The notes: generated from the letters alone by a model not told the origin. A stretch of 64,000 bases of DNA from Terriglobia bacterium (GCA_009841225.1 VXMF01000013.1:186001-250000), one strand, 5' to 3'; positions 44,704-54,670 are shown, counted from the first letter of the stretch. Translations and numbers: made by a program.

Positions 44704-45669
44704 TCAAAAGGTCTCCGATTCCGAGCGCTGTCTGAGTTCGCGAAACCTCTTGAGCGCTTCTTCTGCTCGCGCGGTGTCGCCAAGCCGCCGGTGAATCCGA
44801 GCCAATGCGTAGTGCGGGCGATGGTCGGTGGGATCCAACGCGGCCGCGCGGTCGAGGGCGCGAACCGCCGCTAGGAGTTCCGACTCCCGCTCGAGGAGCA
44901 GTCCAAGCCAGTAGTGGGGCAGCGCTTGCGAGTCATCGTATTCGAGTGCTTGTCTGAGGTAGCGCCTGGCCTCGTCGAGGCTGCCCTGACGAAACAGCAG
45001 AGTCCCCAATAGCAGGGGCGGGTCCGCGGATGGCGGAGCGCGCTTCTGGTTCAGCTCGCTCGCAATCAAGTAGTGCTCGCGGGCGCGGTCGATCTGGCCC
45101 AGCGCTTCGTAGCTCCTGCCCAGATAGCTGTGATTCTCCGCTGCCGCGGGGCGCAAGCGGACCGCTTCGCGAAAGGCCTCCCTCGCCTCGTCAAATCGCT
45201 TGGTCGTGTAGGCGTTCAAGCCGAGATAGTAGTGGGACATGGCATCGTCCGGCGCGAGTCTGACCGCGATCTGGAAGAAGGTGTCGGCCAGATCCTCGCG
45301 GCCCAGCCTGACCAGGCACATGCCAAGGGCCTTGCTGGTGTCGGGATCCTGCTCGTCGAGGGCAAAGCTCTGCTTCAGATCGGGCAAGGCCGCCTCGTAC
45401 CCGCCGTTCCTGTAGGCGATGAGACCGCGCAGCAGCAGGTTGCGGGCTGTCAGACCCGTGCTGGCAATATGCGTCTCCAGAGCCGCGGCCGCCTCGGAGA
45501 GACTGCCGCTGTCGATCAGTTTCTCGATCCCTAGAGCGCCCCCGGGCTCGGTGCCGCCTGCGGCTTGGGCCGCAACCGGCGCGGGCACTGCCAGACCCGC
45601 CAAGCCCCACACGGCCAACCCGGCCGCGACAGGCACTAGGTTGGAAGCGCGGACGCCGCGCGCCCACAA
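44704..45669 (-). CDS. Secreted TPR protein
   Basis: About 321 residues if translation starts at the TTG at 45669, which yields a good signal peptide (ASNLVPVAAGLAVWGLAG with VAAQA cleavage). The open frame extends to a TTG at 45828, but that would begin inside a strong hairpin (45826-45850). A GTG at 45636 is a third choice. Seven or eight TPRs follow (EAREAFREAVRLRPAAAENHSYLGRSYEALGQ; RPHYALARIHRRLGDTARAEEALKRF). A scaffold of unknown role, converging with the propeller gene. Confidence 0.75.
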   Translation of the reverse strand: MWARGVRASNLVPVAAGLAVWGLAGLAVPAPVAAQAAGGTEPGGALGIEKLIDSGSLSEAAAALETHIASTGLTARNLLLRGLIAYRNGGYEAALPDLKQSFALDEQDPDTSKALGMCLVRLGREDLADTFFQIAVRLAPDDAMSHYYLGLNAYTTKRFDEAREAFREAVRLRPAAAENHSYLGRSYEALGQIDRAREHYLIASELNQKRAPPSADPPLLLGTLLFRQGSLDEARRYLRQALEYDDSQALPHYWLGLLLERESELLAAVRALDRAAALDPTDHRPHYALARIHRRLGDTARAEEALKRFRELRQRSESETF

Positions 45670-45825
45670 GCAGGCTAAGCGACGGGCGCCAGCGGCCCGC
45701 CGCCGCGCGCCGACAGTTTGTGATCCGTCCCGGTCCGCCACAGCCCGCGCCCTCGCGCTGCCAATCAGTATGGCTGACAGCGCCCCTGCACGGCGCGGGC
45801 GTGCCTCGGGTACGCGGGGCCAGCC

Positions 45826-45850
45826 CAAGCCCGCAACGGAGGCGGGCTTG
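45826..45850 (-). terminator. Hairpin after the RNase E/G gene
   Basis: Perfect 9-bp stem CAAGCCCGC/GCGGGCTTG with a 7-base loop, located 18 bp past the stop codon of the ribonuclease gene in the direction of transcription. No T-tract follows. Probable terminator or RNA-end stabiliser for the cell-shape/RNase operon. Confidence 0.5.
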
Positions 45851-45867
45851 CGCCAGAAACCGCGAGG

Positions 45868-48216
45868 CTAGCGCAGGCTGAAGTTCTCCGGATGCATCGA
45901 GACGTCGCCGCGCACGGTCACGGTAGCCCCGACAACCGTCTGCAGGGTGTCCAAGTGGGTGCCCTTTTTCTTGAGCGACTTGGCAACCTCCGGGTGGACC
46001 CGCAGTGTCAGTCCCTTTTCCGGCGCCTCAGCGTCGGAATCGCCGTTCTTCGCTTGCCGGCTGGCAGCCGAGAATATCTCCGACATCACAGTTTCCGACG
46101 ACTTGACCGTCCCGGCCCCGGAACAGGCGGGGCAAGGCGTGCACAGGGACCGCTCCAGCGACTGCCGCACCGACTTGCGCGTGATGACCACCAGTCCGAA
46201 ATCGTTGAACGGCAGCACGCGACTCGGCGAGCGCATCTTGCGCAATGCCTCCTGGATCATTTGGTGGACTTGCTGCCGGCTCTTGCGATCCTCCATGTCA
46301 ATGAAGTCGACCACGATAATTCCCCCGAGGTCGCGCAGGCGCAGCTGCCGGACGATTTCCTCCGCGGCTTCCAGATTTGTCTTCAGCACCGTGTCCTCGA
46401 GCCGATCCGACTGTCCGACATAGCGCCCGGTGTTGACGTCGATCGCCACCAGCGCTTCAGTCTGGTTGATCACCAAGTAGCCACCAGACTTGAGCCAGAC
46501 TTTCGGCCGCAGGGCCTTCTTCAAGTCCTTGGTGATGCCAAAGGCATCGTGGATGGGCTGCTTCTTGGTGTAGAGCTTGACGCGCTCCGCCAAATTCGGC
46601 TGGAAGCGCTCCACGAATTTCGCGATCCGCTTGTGATCTTCCTTCGAGTCCACCCACACGGCCTTGAAGTCCTCGCTGAGGTGCTCTCGCAACACCCTCT
46701 CGCCAATGTCGAGGTCGCTGTGGAGCTGAGCGGGCGCTTTGACCTGGCCAGCCTTTTCGCAGATCTCGCCCCACAGGACGTGCAACTCTTCCATGTCGGC
46801 CAGGAGCTCGTCGTCGCCGACGCCGCCGCAGGAGGTCCGCACAACAAAGCCGCCATCCTTGCCCTCGGAGTGCTTGTCGACCAGCTTGCGCAGACGGCGG
46901 CGCTCCGACTCTGACTGGATCTGCTTGGTCACGCCATTGTGCTCGCCGCTGGTCATGTAAACCATGTAGTGGCCAGGCAGCGAAATGTGGCAGGTGATCC
47001 GGGCGCCCTTCGCCCCCACCGGCTCCTTGCTCACCTGAACGATCACTTCCTGCCCGGACTCGAGCAGGTCCGCGATGTTGGGAGGCGGCTGGGGCGGCTC
47101 GACTGGCTTGGTCTCTCGCGCCCTGGGGCGGTCGGACCGCGCGCCCTGCCTGGCCTGGGGACGCTGCGGCCGTTTGGCGTCCGACTGGCGGCGCCCGGAC
47201 CGCCGACGCTGTGGCTCGGCCGCCGGGGCGTCGGCCCTTTGCCCGCTTTCGCCCCTGCGAGCACCCGCGGCTCGGCGGTCGCCAGCGGCCCTGGCAGGCC
47301 TCCGACGTCTCGACCGCGAGGGTCGACCATCTCCGCGAGGCCCTGCTGGGGGCGCCTTGGGCGCGTCATCGGACCCCTTCTTTAGCCACTTCAGCGGATT
47401 CCAAAACTGCGCAAGGATCGAGGGCGGATCCAGCTTGGCGCTATTCTCCGGGGGCTCCAGCGCTCCATCGTCGGCAGGCCTGCCGGACCCGTCACTGACC
47501 GCGTCGGCTGCGGTCGCTTCCCCATCGTCAGCAGCGCTGGCAGACGGCTCGCCGTCGGCCGCACCGTCCGCTTCGGAAGCGGACTCGATCGCGGATTCGG
47601 AGGGCGCGGAATCGGCGACGGCTCCCTCAGGCGCCTCGGCCCCGGAGTCGCCTTGGTACTTGGCCAGCGATTCGCCGGGCAAGAGAGTCATTCTGCGCCG
47701 CGGATGGTCCGCGGGAGCATCCGCCTCGGCAATCTCGGCCACCGGGTCCTCGGGGCCGGGCTCGCTCGCGGATTCTGCCGGCTTGTCCGCCTGGGCCCGC
47801 CTGCCTCGACGGCGGCCACGGCGCGAGCGGCCGCGCGAACCGTCCGAGGCATCCTCGTCGGACGCTTGCGCTGCGGCTGGCGATGACGGCTCGGGACCGG
47901 AATCGCCCGGTTCGTCCACCGGCATACCAGGCTCCGGCGGAGCCGGCGCGGCTGCAACGTCGTCGGCCGTTTCGATCTCGGGAGCGGCCGATGGGGCTAC
48001 GTCCGTGACATACAGGAACGCGTCGCGCTCCAAGCCGATGTCGACGAAAGCCGACTGCATGCCCGGAAGCACCCGGGTCACCCGCCCCTTGTAGATGTTG
48101 CCGACTATCGCCTTGTTCCCGTGGCGCTCGACATGGATTTCGGCTAGGCGATCATTCTCGCGGATTGCGACTGTCGTCTCAATCGGGTTCGATGAGATGA
48201 CCAAATCTTGAGACAT
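45868..48216 (-). CDS. rng: Ribonuclease E/G with a large insertion in the S1 region
   Basis: 782 residues starting at the ATG at 48216, which has a strong GGAGGA site seven bases upstream. The S1 RNA-binding domain begins at residue 33 (KAIVGNIYKGRVTRVLPGMQSAFVDIG), then is interrupted by about 300 residues (75-378) before resuming at LLESGQEVIVQVSKEPVGAKG. The insertion has acidic Ala/Glu/Asp parts, Arg-rich blocks (125-142, 296-370) and an amphipathic stretch (SILAQFWNPLKWLKK, about 266-280). The catalytic Asp residues are in AIDVNTGRYVG and VVDFIDMED, and the Zn-link is CPACSG. It processes rRNA and mRNA. Confidence 0.93.
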   Translation of the reverse strand: MSQDLVISSNPIETTVAIRENDRLAEIHVERHGNKAIVGNIYKGRVTRVLPGMQSAFVDIGLERDAFLYVTDVAPSAAPEIETADDVAAAPAPPEPGMPVDEPGDSGPEPSSPAAAQASDEDASDGSRGRSRRGRRRGRRAQADKPAESASEPGPEDPVAEIAEADAPADHPRRRMTLLPGESLAKYQGDSGAEAPEGAVADSAPSESAIESASEADGAADGEPSASAADDGEATAADAVSDGSGRPADDGALEPPENSAKLDPPSILAQFWNPLKWLKKGSDDAPKAPPAGPRGDGRPSRSRRRRPARAAGDRRAAGARRGESGQRADAPAAEPQRRRSGRRQSDAKRPQRPQARQGARSDRPRARETKPVEPPQPPPNIADLLESGQEVIVQVSKEPVGAKGARITCHISLPGHYMVYMTSGEHNGVTKQIQSESERRRLRKLVDKHSEGKDGGFVVRTSCGGVGDDELLADMEELHVLWGEICEKAGQVKAPAQLHSDLDIGERVLREHLSEDFKAVWVDSKEDHKRIAKFVERFQPNLAERVKLYTKKQPIHDAFGITKDLKKALRPKVWLKSGGYLVINQTEALVAIDVNTGRYVGQSDRLEDTVLKTNLEAAEEIVRQLRLRDLGGIIVVDFIDMEDRKSRQQVHQMIQEALRKMRSPSRVLPFNDFGLVVITRKSVRQSLERSLCTPCPACSGAGTVKSSETVMSEIFSAASRQAKNGDSDAEAPEKGLTLRVHPEVAKSLKKKGTHLDTLQTVVGATVTVRGDVSMHPENFSLR

Positions 48217-48512
48217 GGAAAAATCCTCCGGGAAGGGATGGCTCCGTGGCTGCAAGCCTTCGCGGTAACTGTCAGAACCCTACAGCTCATACACCTACCT
48301 CTCGTTCGGAACTCGGCCCCGGGGCCGCACTGCGGCGGGCTGTGACCAGCCGACGCCAGCCGGAACGTTCGCGGCAAGCGGAGCGCCTCGCGCGAGCGGG
48401 GCTCTTACGCATTGCCCGGCCAAGTCCGGCCAGCTCTTCGCCCGCAGGTTGCTTCCTTCCCTGTTACCCTTCTTCCGCCGCCGGCGCCGCTGCCCGAGCC
48501 GGCGAGCGAGAT

Positions 48513-49622
48513 TCAATTCACGAATCGGCGGATCCGCACGCTGTTGACGATGCCTAGCATGATTGCAACCGTCAACAGGTTGGACCCTCCGTAACTCATC
48601 AAAGGCAACGGCAGGCCAGTGACCGGCAGCTTGTTGACCACCATTCCGCCATTCACCATGATGTGGAAGAGCAGCACGCTCGCGACGCCCATCGCAAGCA
48701 GCGTCCCCTCCGGATCCCGCGCCGATCTGGCTGTGTCAGCGATCCGCATCAGCAGCACGTAATACAGCCCCAGCACGATCGCAATGCCCGCAAAGCCCCT
48801 CTCCTCGGCGAATGCGGCCAGGATAAAGTCGGTGTGAGGTGTCGGCAGGAAGCGCAGTTGTGTTTGCGATCCCTGGACGAATCCCTGCCCCCACATGCCG
48901 CCCGTGCCCACGGCGATCTTCGACTGCCGAATCTGGTAGCCGATGCCCAGCGGCGCCTCCTCCGGACTTAGGAAGCCGGCAATCCTGTCCCGCTGGTAGG
49001 GCTTGAGCGAAGCCCACAGCAGAGGCACTAGCAGGGCAAGTGCAAGCGCTCCGAGCAGCCAGTGCTTCTTGGAGATTCTTGACAGGAACAGCACGGTGAC
49101 GGCAATCGGCAACATGCTCAGCGAGGTGCTGAGGTCTGGTTGCAGCACAACCAGCAGGAACACCGCGAAGAACAGCAGGGCGGCAGGCAGGAAGTCCCGT
49201 AAGCGCAACATCTTGGTTGCAGACCCTGCGCAGTACTTCGCTACTACCAAGAGTAGCACCACCTTCATGAACTCGGAAATCTGGATGCTAAGGCCGAACG
49301 GCAAAGGCAGCCAGCGCCGAGATCCGTTCACAGGCTCGGCCAGCAGCAGGATCGCCGCCAGCAGCAGCACGCCGATCGCCCACAGCACCGGCGAGAGCGA
49401 GACCAGATGGCGATAGTTGATGTGCGAGACGGCCGTGAAGACGACGATCGCGAGCACCAGCCAGACAACGTGCTGCGAGAAGGCCGAGTAAAACTTCGTG
49501 TTGAACGTCGCGCTGTATACCTGGAACAGCCCCAAGATGCCGACCAACAGCGCCGCGCCAGCCATCAGCCAGTCGAAATCCCGGCGCCAGCGGGCGCCGC
49601 CACGCGTGGGCACAGCGTTCAT
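48513..49622 (-). CDS. mrdB: Rod shape-determining protein RodA (SEDS glycosyltransferase)
   Basis: 369 residues with ten membrane segments. SEDS family blocks include the conserved WLPLPFGLSIQISEFMKV and the C-terminal GMVVNKLPVTGLPLPLMSYGGSN. It polymerises peptidoglycan glycan strands during elongation together with PBP2. Its ATG overlaps the mrdA stop by four bases. It is the last gene before a 297-bp gap in front of the RNase gene. Confidence 0.95.
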   Translation of the reverse strand: MNAVPTRGGARWRRDFDWLMAGAALLVGILGLFQVYSATFNTKFYSAFSQHVVWLVLAIVVFTAVSHINYRHLVSLSPVLWAIGVLLLAAILLLAEPVNGSRRWLPLPFGLSIQISEFMKVVLLLVVAKYCAGSATKMLRLRDFLPAALLFFAVFLLVVLQPDLSTSLSMLPIAVTVLFLSRISKKHWLLGALALALLVPLLWASLKPYQRDRIAGFLSPEEAPLGIGYQIRQSKIAVGTGGMWGQGFVQGSQTQLRFLPTPHTDFILAAFAEERGFAGIAIVLGLYYVLLMRIADTARSARDPEGTLLAMGVASVLLFHIMVNGGMVVNKLPVTGLPLPLMSYGGSNLLTVAIMLGIVNSVRIRRFVN

Positions 49623-51466
49623 GGCGACCCCGCGAACGACTGAGCCACTGTCCTGCTGCTGTCGGTCAAGGGCGCGTCAGGCCGGTTGAGCAGCCAGACC
49701 TGCAGCAAGTCTCGCACTACCGCCGCCGCATAGTAGCTGTGCGCGCCGTTCTCCAGCAGCGCCGCCACGACAATCTCGGGACTCGCGCACGGCGCGAATC
49801 CGACAAACCACGCGTCGTCCTCGAAGTCTGCCCGGCCGGACCTTAGCCGCAATTCGTTCGAAACCCGCTGCGCCGTGCCCGTCTTGCCGCACACCTCGAC
49901 TTCGGAGAGGCGCGCCTGGCGGCCCGTGCCGTATCCGTTGACGACCTGCCACATGGCCTCGCGCAACGTCGTCAGATGCTCTCGGTCGATCGTCGCCACG
50001 CGTGGCTCAGGCGGCTCGTAGTCGGGATCGATCAAGCGCATCTGGCCGTCTGACACAATGCGGGGCTGATGCCATACACCGCCCATGGCCAAGCCGCCGA
50101 TAGCGAGGGCGGCTTGGATCGGCGTCGCCGCCATCGCGCCCTGCCCGATGGAAACCACTACGGTTTCGCCCGGGCGCCACGGCTGCAAGGAACGGCGCAC
50201 CTTCCAGCGCACGGACGGGACCAGCCCCGGGACCTCGTCAGGCAGGTCTACGTTGGTTCGCTCGCCGAAGCCCGCCAAGCGGGCGTAGCGCTCCAGCACA
50301 TCGATCCCCAGCGTGACGCCTAGCTGGTAGAAATATACGTCGCACGATTGCGCGATCGCCTCGACCAGTGCCACCGTGCCGTGGCCGTCACGCTTGTGAC
50401 AGCGGAAGTAGTGCCCTCCGTAGTTCAAGCCTCCCGCGCAGTGGGCCGTGAAATCCGGCCCGGCCACGCCGGTCTGCAAGCCCGCCAAGCCGATGATCGG
50501 CTTGATGACCGATCCGATCGCCCACGTGCCCTGGATGGCGCGGTTTAGCAGCGGCGTGGCCGGATCAGAGTTCAGGGCGCGCCACTCGGCGTCTTGGAAT
50601 CCCGCCACGAACTGATTCGGGTCGAAACTGGGCGCACTGGCCATGGCGAGAATCTCGCCATTACGGGGATCCAAAGCGACGACCGCACCCTTGCGCCCCA
50701 CCAAGCCGAGTTCCGAAACAGCCTGCAGGTCGAGATCGATGGTGAGCCGGAGGTTCCTGCCCGGAACCGAGCCGACCTCGCCCACCGCATCGACCGATCT
50801 CCCGACGCTGTCGACTATGAACTGCAAGCTGCCGTCGGTGCCGGTCAGCCAGCTGTTGTACTGCCGCTCGATGCCGCTCTTGCCAACATCCGAGCCGAAG
50901 TCGAGGAGCAGGAACTCCCGCAGCGCGAGTTCGCGCCGGCTGGCCTTGCCGATGTACCCGGTGGCATGCACGGCGACCTGCTGGGCCGGGTATCTGCGGC
51001 GCATGCCCTCGACGAGATCCACCTCGCGAAATGTGTGGCGGCGGGCCTGCAGGAAGGCGAGGTCGCGCTGCGAGAGATCCTCCTTGAGCACGATGTGCTC
51101 GAACCGGCCGTAGTCGGAGGCGTCCTGCAGAGTCTGCCAGACCCGGTCGATGTCCAGATCGAGCCCGGACGCGATCCGCCCCAAGTTCGCCGCGGAAGTG
51201 TTGGCAGCATCGATCATCGCCGTAAGGGCGATCTCGCTGTCTGCAATGGAGCGGCCATGGCGGTCCAAGATGTTGCCGCGGGCCGCTGCGGTGGGGAGCG
51301 TCTTGATGCGGTTCTGGCGCGCCTGTTCTCGATAGCGTTCGTGATCGACCACTTGGATCTGCCAGAAAGAGCCGAGCAATCCGACAAACACAGCGGTCGC
51401 GAACACCTGAAACAGGCGCAGGCGTCGGTGCGACGCTCGATATGTTAACGCGCCGAAGGCGGTCAT
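49619..51466 (-). CDS. mrdA: Penicillin-binding protein 2 (transpeptidase)
   Basis: 615 residues. One N-terminal membrane helix (LFQVFATAVFVGLLGSFW) is followed by the dimerisation domain and a transpeptidase domain with SxxK in GSVIKP, SCD (as SAD in E. coli PBP2) and KTGTAQ. It cross-links peptidoglycan in the elongasome. Start at ATG 51466 overlaps the mreD stop by four bases. The length matches the class. Confidence 0.95.
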   Translation of the reverse strand: MTAFGALTYRASHRRLRLFQVFATAVFVGLLGSFWQIQVVDHERYREQARQNRIKTLPTAAARGNILDRHGRSIADSEIALTAMIDAANTSAANLGRIASGLDLDIDRVWQTLQDASDYGRFEHIVLKEDLSQRDLAFLQARRHTFREVDLVEGMRRRYPAQQVAVHATGYIGKASRRELALREFLLLDFGSDVGKSGIERQYNSWLTGTDGSLQFIVDSVGRSVDAVGEVGSVPGRNLRLTIDLDLQAVSELGLVGRKGAVVALDPRNGEILAMASAPSFDPNQFVAGFQDAEWRALNSDPATPLLNRAIQGTWAIGSVIKPIIGLAGLQTGVAGPDFTAHCAGGLNYGGHYFRCHKRDGHGTVALVEAIAQSCDVYFYQLGVTLGIDVLERYARLAGFGERTNVDLPDEVPGLVPSVRWKVRRSLQPWRPGETVVVSIGQGAMAATPIQAALAIGGLAMGGVWHQPRIVSDGQMRLIDPDYEPPEPRVATIDREHLTTLREAMWQVVNGYGTGRQARLSEVEVCGKTGTAQRVSNELRLRSGRADFEDDAWFVGFAPCASPEIVVAALLENGAHSYYAAAVVRDLLQVWLLNRPDAPLTDSSRTVAQSFAGSP

Positions 51467-51990
51467 GGCTTCAAACCTGCCTTGCTCAGCATAGTGAAAA
51501 CAAACAGGCCGGCGCCAGCGTGGAGCGCCGTCAAGACGAGCCCAAGGGCGAGATCGGTTTCCCCGCCCGCGCTCACCAGAAAGCTGCGGGTAAGGCCGAA
51601 GACGACTTCATGGGTCGCGTACGCCGCGGCGAAGAACAAGCCGAGCTCCAGCGCGTGATCGCGCCGCACGTACGAGCCAAAGCGTACGACCAAGTAGCCG
51701 CAGATCGTGTACACGATCCCGTGCAATCCGACCGGGCCGTGGGTCAGGCCGTCATGCAGGCAGCCGATCAGCATGCCCAACAGCATGGCCGAGACTGCGG
51801 AGCGGCACCACAGCATCAGGTTGAGCGTTGCGAGAAACGGCAGGTTGAACAGGGCCAGAGCGGGCTCGAGCGTGGGCAGCAGCGTCTGCAGGCCCAGGGC
51901 CGCCGTCGGCAGGCCCACGAACCATGGCCAGGGAACACGCGCGGGAGGCTTGGATTCGAATGCCGGTACCGTTCTAGACCAAGCGCTCAC
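51463..51990 (-). CDS. mreD: Rod shape-determining protein MreD
   Basis: 175 residues, hydrophobic with about five membrane segments (LYGVSAMLLGMLIGCLHDGL-like stretches, LVVRFGSYVRR). Low sequence conservation is normal for MreD; position between mreC and mrdA and the overlaps (GTGA with mreC, ATGA with mrdA) fix the identity. It anchors the MreBC complex in the membrane. Starts with GTG at 51990. Confidence 0.88.
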   Translation of the reverse strand: MSAWSRTVPAFESKPPARVPWPWFVGLPTAALGLQTLLPTLEPALALFNLPFLATLNLMLWCRSAVSAMLLGMLIGCLHDGLTHGPVGLHGIVYTICGYLVVRFGSYVRRDHALELGLFFAAAYATHEVVFGLTRSFLVSAGGETDLALGLVLTALHAGAGLFVFTMLSKAGLKP

Positions 51991-53057
51991 TCAGCCTCTC
52001 CCGGGGCGCCCGAGATCTCTCCGCGCGCGGCGCGCAGCGAGTCGGCGGCTGTGCTGAAGTTGGGCGGGCGCCCGCTGAGGAGGCCGATCGTCTTCTGCTG
52101 CGCCTGGAGCGCGTTTTCATAGGTCCGCTTGACGCGATCCGCCGGGCCTTCCAGAGATCCGGCGCTCAGCTCGCCCTCGACACCCGGCTCGGGCGGCCCT
52201 GGCAGCCGGGCCAGGATCTGTCGCACTGCCTCCGGAAGCGCTTCATGCTCCGCCTGCAAGACAACCGCTACCTCCCGCACGCGATCCAAGTCCGCGTGGA
52301 AGCTGACCGCGATCGTGTGCATTTCAGGAGTTGTCTCAACGCTGACCACCTCCCCGACGGGCATGCCGGCCGGGAAGACGCCGTCCAGGCCCGAGGTGTA
52401 GACCCGTTCTCCCACCGCAACCCCCACGTGGGGCGGCACGTAGTCGAGGCGAGACAGAACGCCATTCGTCCCGCGAATGACCCCCGGTGCGCCGCTCCTT
52501 CCGAGCACGACTCCGGCGCCGGCTTCGGCATCGCTGAGCAGGACCACCATGCTGGAAGCCCCGTATGCCGCCTCGACCTTGCCTACGACGCCGGCAGGCA
52601 CGACCACCGCCATGCCGGGCTCGATGCCGTGCTCGCGGCCCCGGTCGAGGAAGACCTCCCGGGCGTTGCGACTCGGCCCGCGAGCGATCACTTTGGCGGA
52701 TAGCGTGCGGGACGCGAGGCTCGCGCGGAAGTCGTCCAGCCCGGCAAGGCCGCTCACATGGACAACCTGCTGCTGCAAGTAGTGGTTCTCTAGCCGCAAG
52801 CGCGAGACTTCTGCGTCAAGACGCCGGTTCTCGGCAGCCGTGCCGACGAACCAGACATAGCCGGACCACACGCTCGACAGACCGCTGAGCCCCCATTGGC
52901 CCGCGCGCTGGAACGGCATGAACAGGGAGCTGCTCCAATATCTCAGCCGAGCGTCGATGGGACGCTCCTGGATCTGCTGGCCGACCATCAACACCTGCAC
53001 GAAGACCAGCACCCCTAGCAGGATGCCGTTCCTTCGCCGGGCCAGCCACTCTTGCAC
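51987..53057 (-). CDS. mreC: Rod shape-determining protein MreC
   Basis: 356 residues. A single N-terminal membrane helix (ILLGVLVFVQVLMVG) is followed by a coiled coil (ENRRLDAEVSRLRLENHYLQQQ) and the beta-rich periplasmic domain (AKVIARGPSRNAREVFLDRGREHGIEPGM; GVAVGERVYTSGLDGVFPAGMPVGEV). It bridges MreB and PBP2. The C-terminal 60 residues are variable and charged. It follows mreB after 32 bp. Confidence 0.94.
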   Translation of the reverse strand: MQEWLARRRNGILLGVLVFVQVLMVGQQIQERPIDARLRYWSSSLFMPFQRAGQWGLSGLSSVWSGYVWFVGTAAENRRLDAEVSRLRLENHYLQQQVVHVSGLAGLDDFRASLASRTLSAKVIARGPSRNAREVFLDRGREHGIEPGMAVVVPAGVVGKVEAAYGASSMVVLLSDAEAGAGVVLGRSGAPGVIRGTNGVLSRLDYVPPHVGVAVGERVYTSGLDGVFPAGMPVGEVVSVETTPEMHTIAVSFHADLDRVREVAVVLQAEHEALPEAVRQILARLPGPPEPGVEGELSAGSLEGPADRVKRTYENALQAQQKTIGLLSGRPPNFSTAADSLRAARGEISGAPGEAE

Positions 53058-53089
53058 GCCTGTCCTCCGTTGGCTCCGTTCCCTCCGCG

Positions 53090-54115
53090 CTACTGGATCG
53101 AGACCCGACTGAGCAGGTCAAAGTCTTCCAGGACCATCCCGGTCCCGACGACCACGCTGTGGAGGGGGTTCTCGGCCACCGAGACCGGCACGCCGACTTC
53201 ATCGCGGATGCGCTGGTCAAGGTTCTTGAGGTATGCGCCTCCGCCCGTGAGCACGATGCCCCGGTCGCATATGTCGCTGCTGATCTCGGGCGGTGCGTGC
53301 TCCAAAGCTTCTCGGACGCAGAACATTATCTTCTCGACGCACTCTGCGATGGCACCGTGAATCTCGCTGTCGGTCACTTCCCTGGCCGCTGGCACGCCCC
53401 TGGTGAGATTGCGCCCCTTGATCTCCATCGTTGCCGGCGTCTCAAGGGGCTTTGCCGCGCCCAGTTCGACCTTCACCCGTTCGGCCGTGCGCTCGCCGAT
53501 CAGGAAGTTGTGCTTGCGCCTGAGATATTGGATGATCGCATCGTCGAACGCATTGCCGGCCACGCTCACCGATTTTGAGTACACGACGCCGGACATCGAG
53601 ATCACCGCGACGTCCGTGGTACCTCCTCCGATGTCCACGACCATGCTGCCCGCCGGCTCCGAGACTGGCAGGCCAGCACCGATCGCCGCCATCATCGCCT
53701 GCTCGACCAAGTGCACTTCGCTAGCGCGCGCCCGCATGGCAGAGTCGATCACGGCGCGGCGCTCGACGTGAGTGATGCTGCCGGGCACACCGATTACGAT
53801 GCGCGGGTGGACGAACAGGTTACGGTTGTGCGCCTTGTTGATGAAGTAGGTGAGCATGCGCTCGGCGATCTTGAAGTCGGCAATCACCCCGTCGCGCATC
53901 GGGCGAACGGCCGTGATCGTGCCCGGCGTCCGGCCGAGCATCCGCTTGGCCTCGATGCCAATCGCCTCAACTTCGCCGGTGGAGTTGTTGACCCCTACCA
54001 TCGATGGCTCATCCACCACGACACCGGAATCGGCGATGTATATCAACGTGTTGGCCGTGCCGAGGTCGATCGCAAGATCGTGGGAGAACAGCGATAGGAG
54101 CGAGCGCAGCCTCAT
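53090..54115 (-). CDS. mreB: Rod shape-determining protein MreB
   Basis: 341 residues, typical MreB length. The N-terminal amphipathic segment (MRLRSLLSLFS) is followed by the actin-fold phosphate loops DLAIDLGTANTLIY and MVVDIGGGTTDVAVIS, and ADENOSINE-type GIVLTGGGAYLKNLDQ. It forms membrane-bound filaments that direct side-wall growth. It is the first gene of the mreBCD-mrdAB-rng cluster; the promoter should lie in the 550-bp gap upstream. Confidence 0.97.
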   Translation of the reverse strand: MRLRSLLSLFSHDLAIDLGTANTLIYIADSGVVVDEPSMVGVNNSTGEVEAIGIEAKRMLGRTPGTITAVRPMRDGVIADFKIAERMLTYFINKAHNRNLFVHPRIVIGVPGSITHVERRAVIDSAMRARASEVHLVEQAMMAAIGAGLPVSEPAGSMVVDIGGGTTDVAVISMSGVVYSKSVSVAGNAFDDAIIQYLRRKHNFLIGERTAERVKVELGAAKPLETPATMEIKGRNLTRGVPAAREVTDSEIHGAIAECVEKIMFCVREALEHAPPEISSDICDRGIVLTGGGAYLKNLDQRIRDEVGVPVSVAENPLHSVVVGTGMVLEDFDLLSRVSIQ

Positions 54116-54670
54116 GCAATCGCCTCTGAGAATGCCGGCCTGCGACCGGCACAGCTAGGGCGTAGACAGCCCACCGCACTGTCGTCGCGACGCTCAGTGC
54201 CGGCAGGCATTCCACCAGCCTCCGTGCATACGCTCGACATCTGCAAGCCGCAGTCTGCAAACAGAATAGCACTTCTTTGCGTTACAGGCAGAAAAGTCAA
54301 GCCTGTCTGTCGATAATGCAAGAACTGCAGAGCTCGCGCAGCAGGTCTCCCGCCCCGAGCCAAGCGACGGCCCGAACATCAACGCCGAGAGCCCGTGAGA
54401 CGCATGGGCTGCCCGGTTGGCCAGTCCTAATCCGAACATCGCCCGCAGCCCCCTGTGGACGTGCGGCGTGACGGATTCTCTAGGCAACCCTTCGCGGGCA
54501 GCGAAGGCGCGAGAGGCCCAAGCGAGCGATCGAAGCCGGGCGCAGCCGCCGGGTTCCCGCCCGGCACACGCGGCGGGCGGCTTGAATTCGCTTGCACCGG
54601 ACGCCTACACTCGTTTACTGGCCGATGGGAGCCCCATCGCGCCCGAGCTTCGGCGGAGGTCTTGACAGTG
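54116..54670. other. Intergenic gap with divergent promoters of mreB and the oxidoreductase
   Basis: About 550 bp with no convincing gene. On the minus strand a TGC-TATTCT (an extended -10 element, TATTCT at 54268-54263) could drive mreB; no good -35 is paired with it. The reading frame continuing upstream of 54671 to 54455 on the plus strand lacks any similarity to the oxidoreductase family and is taken as non-coding. Confidence 0.4.
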
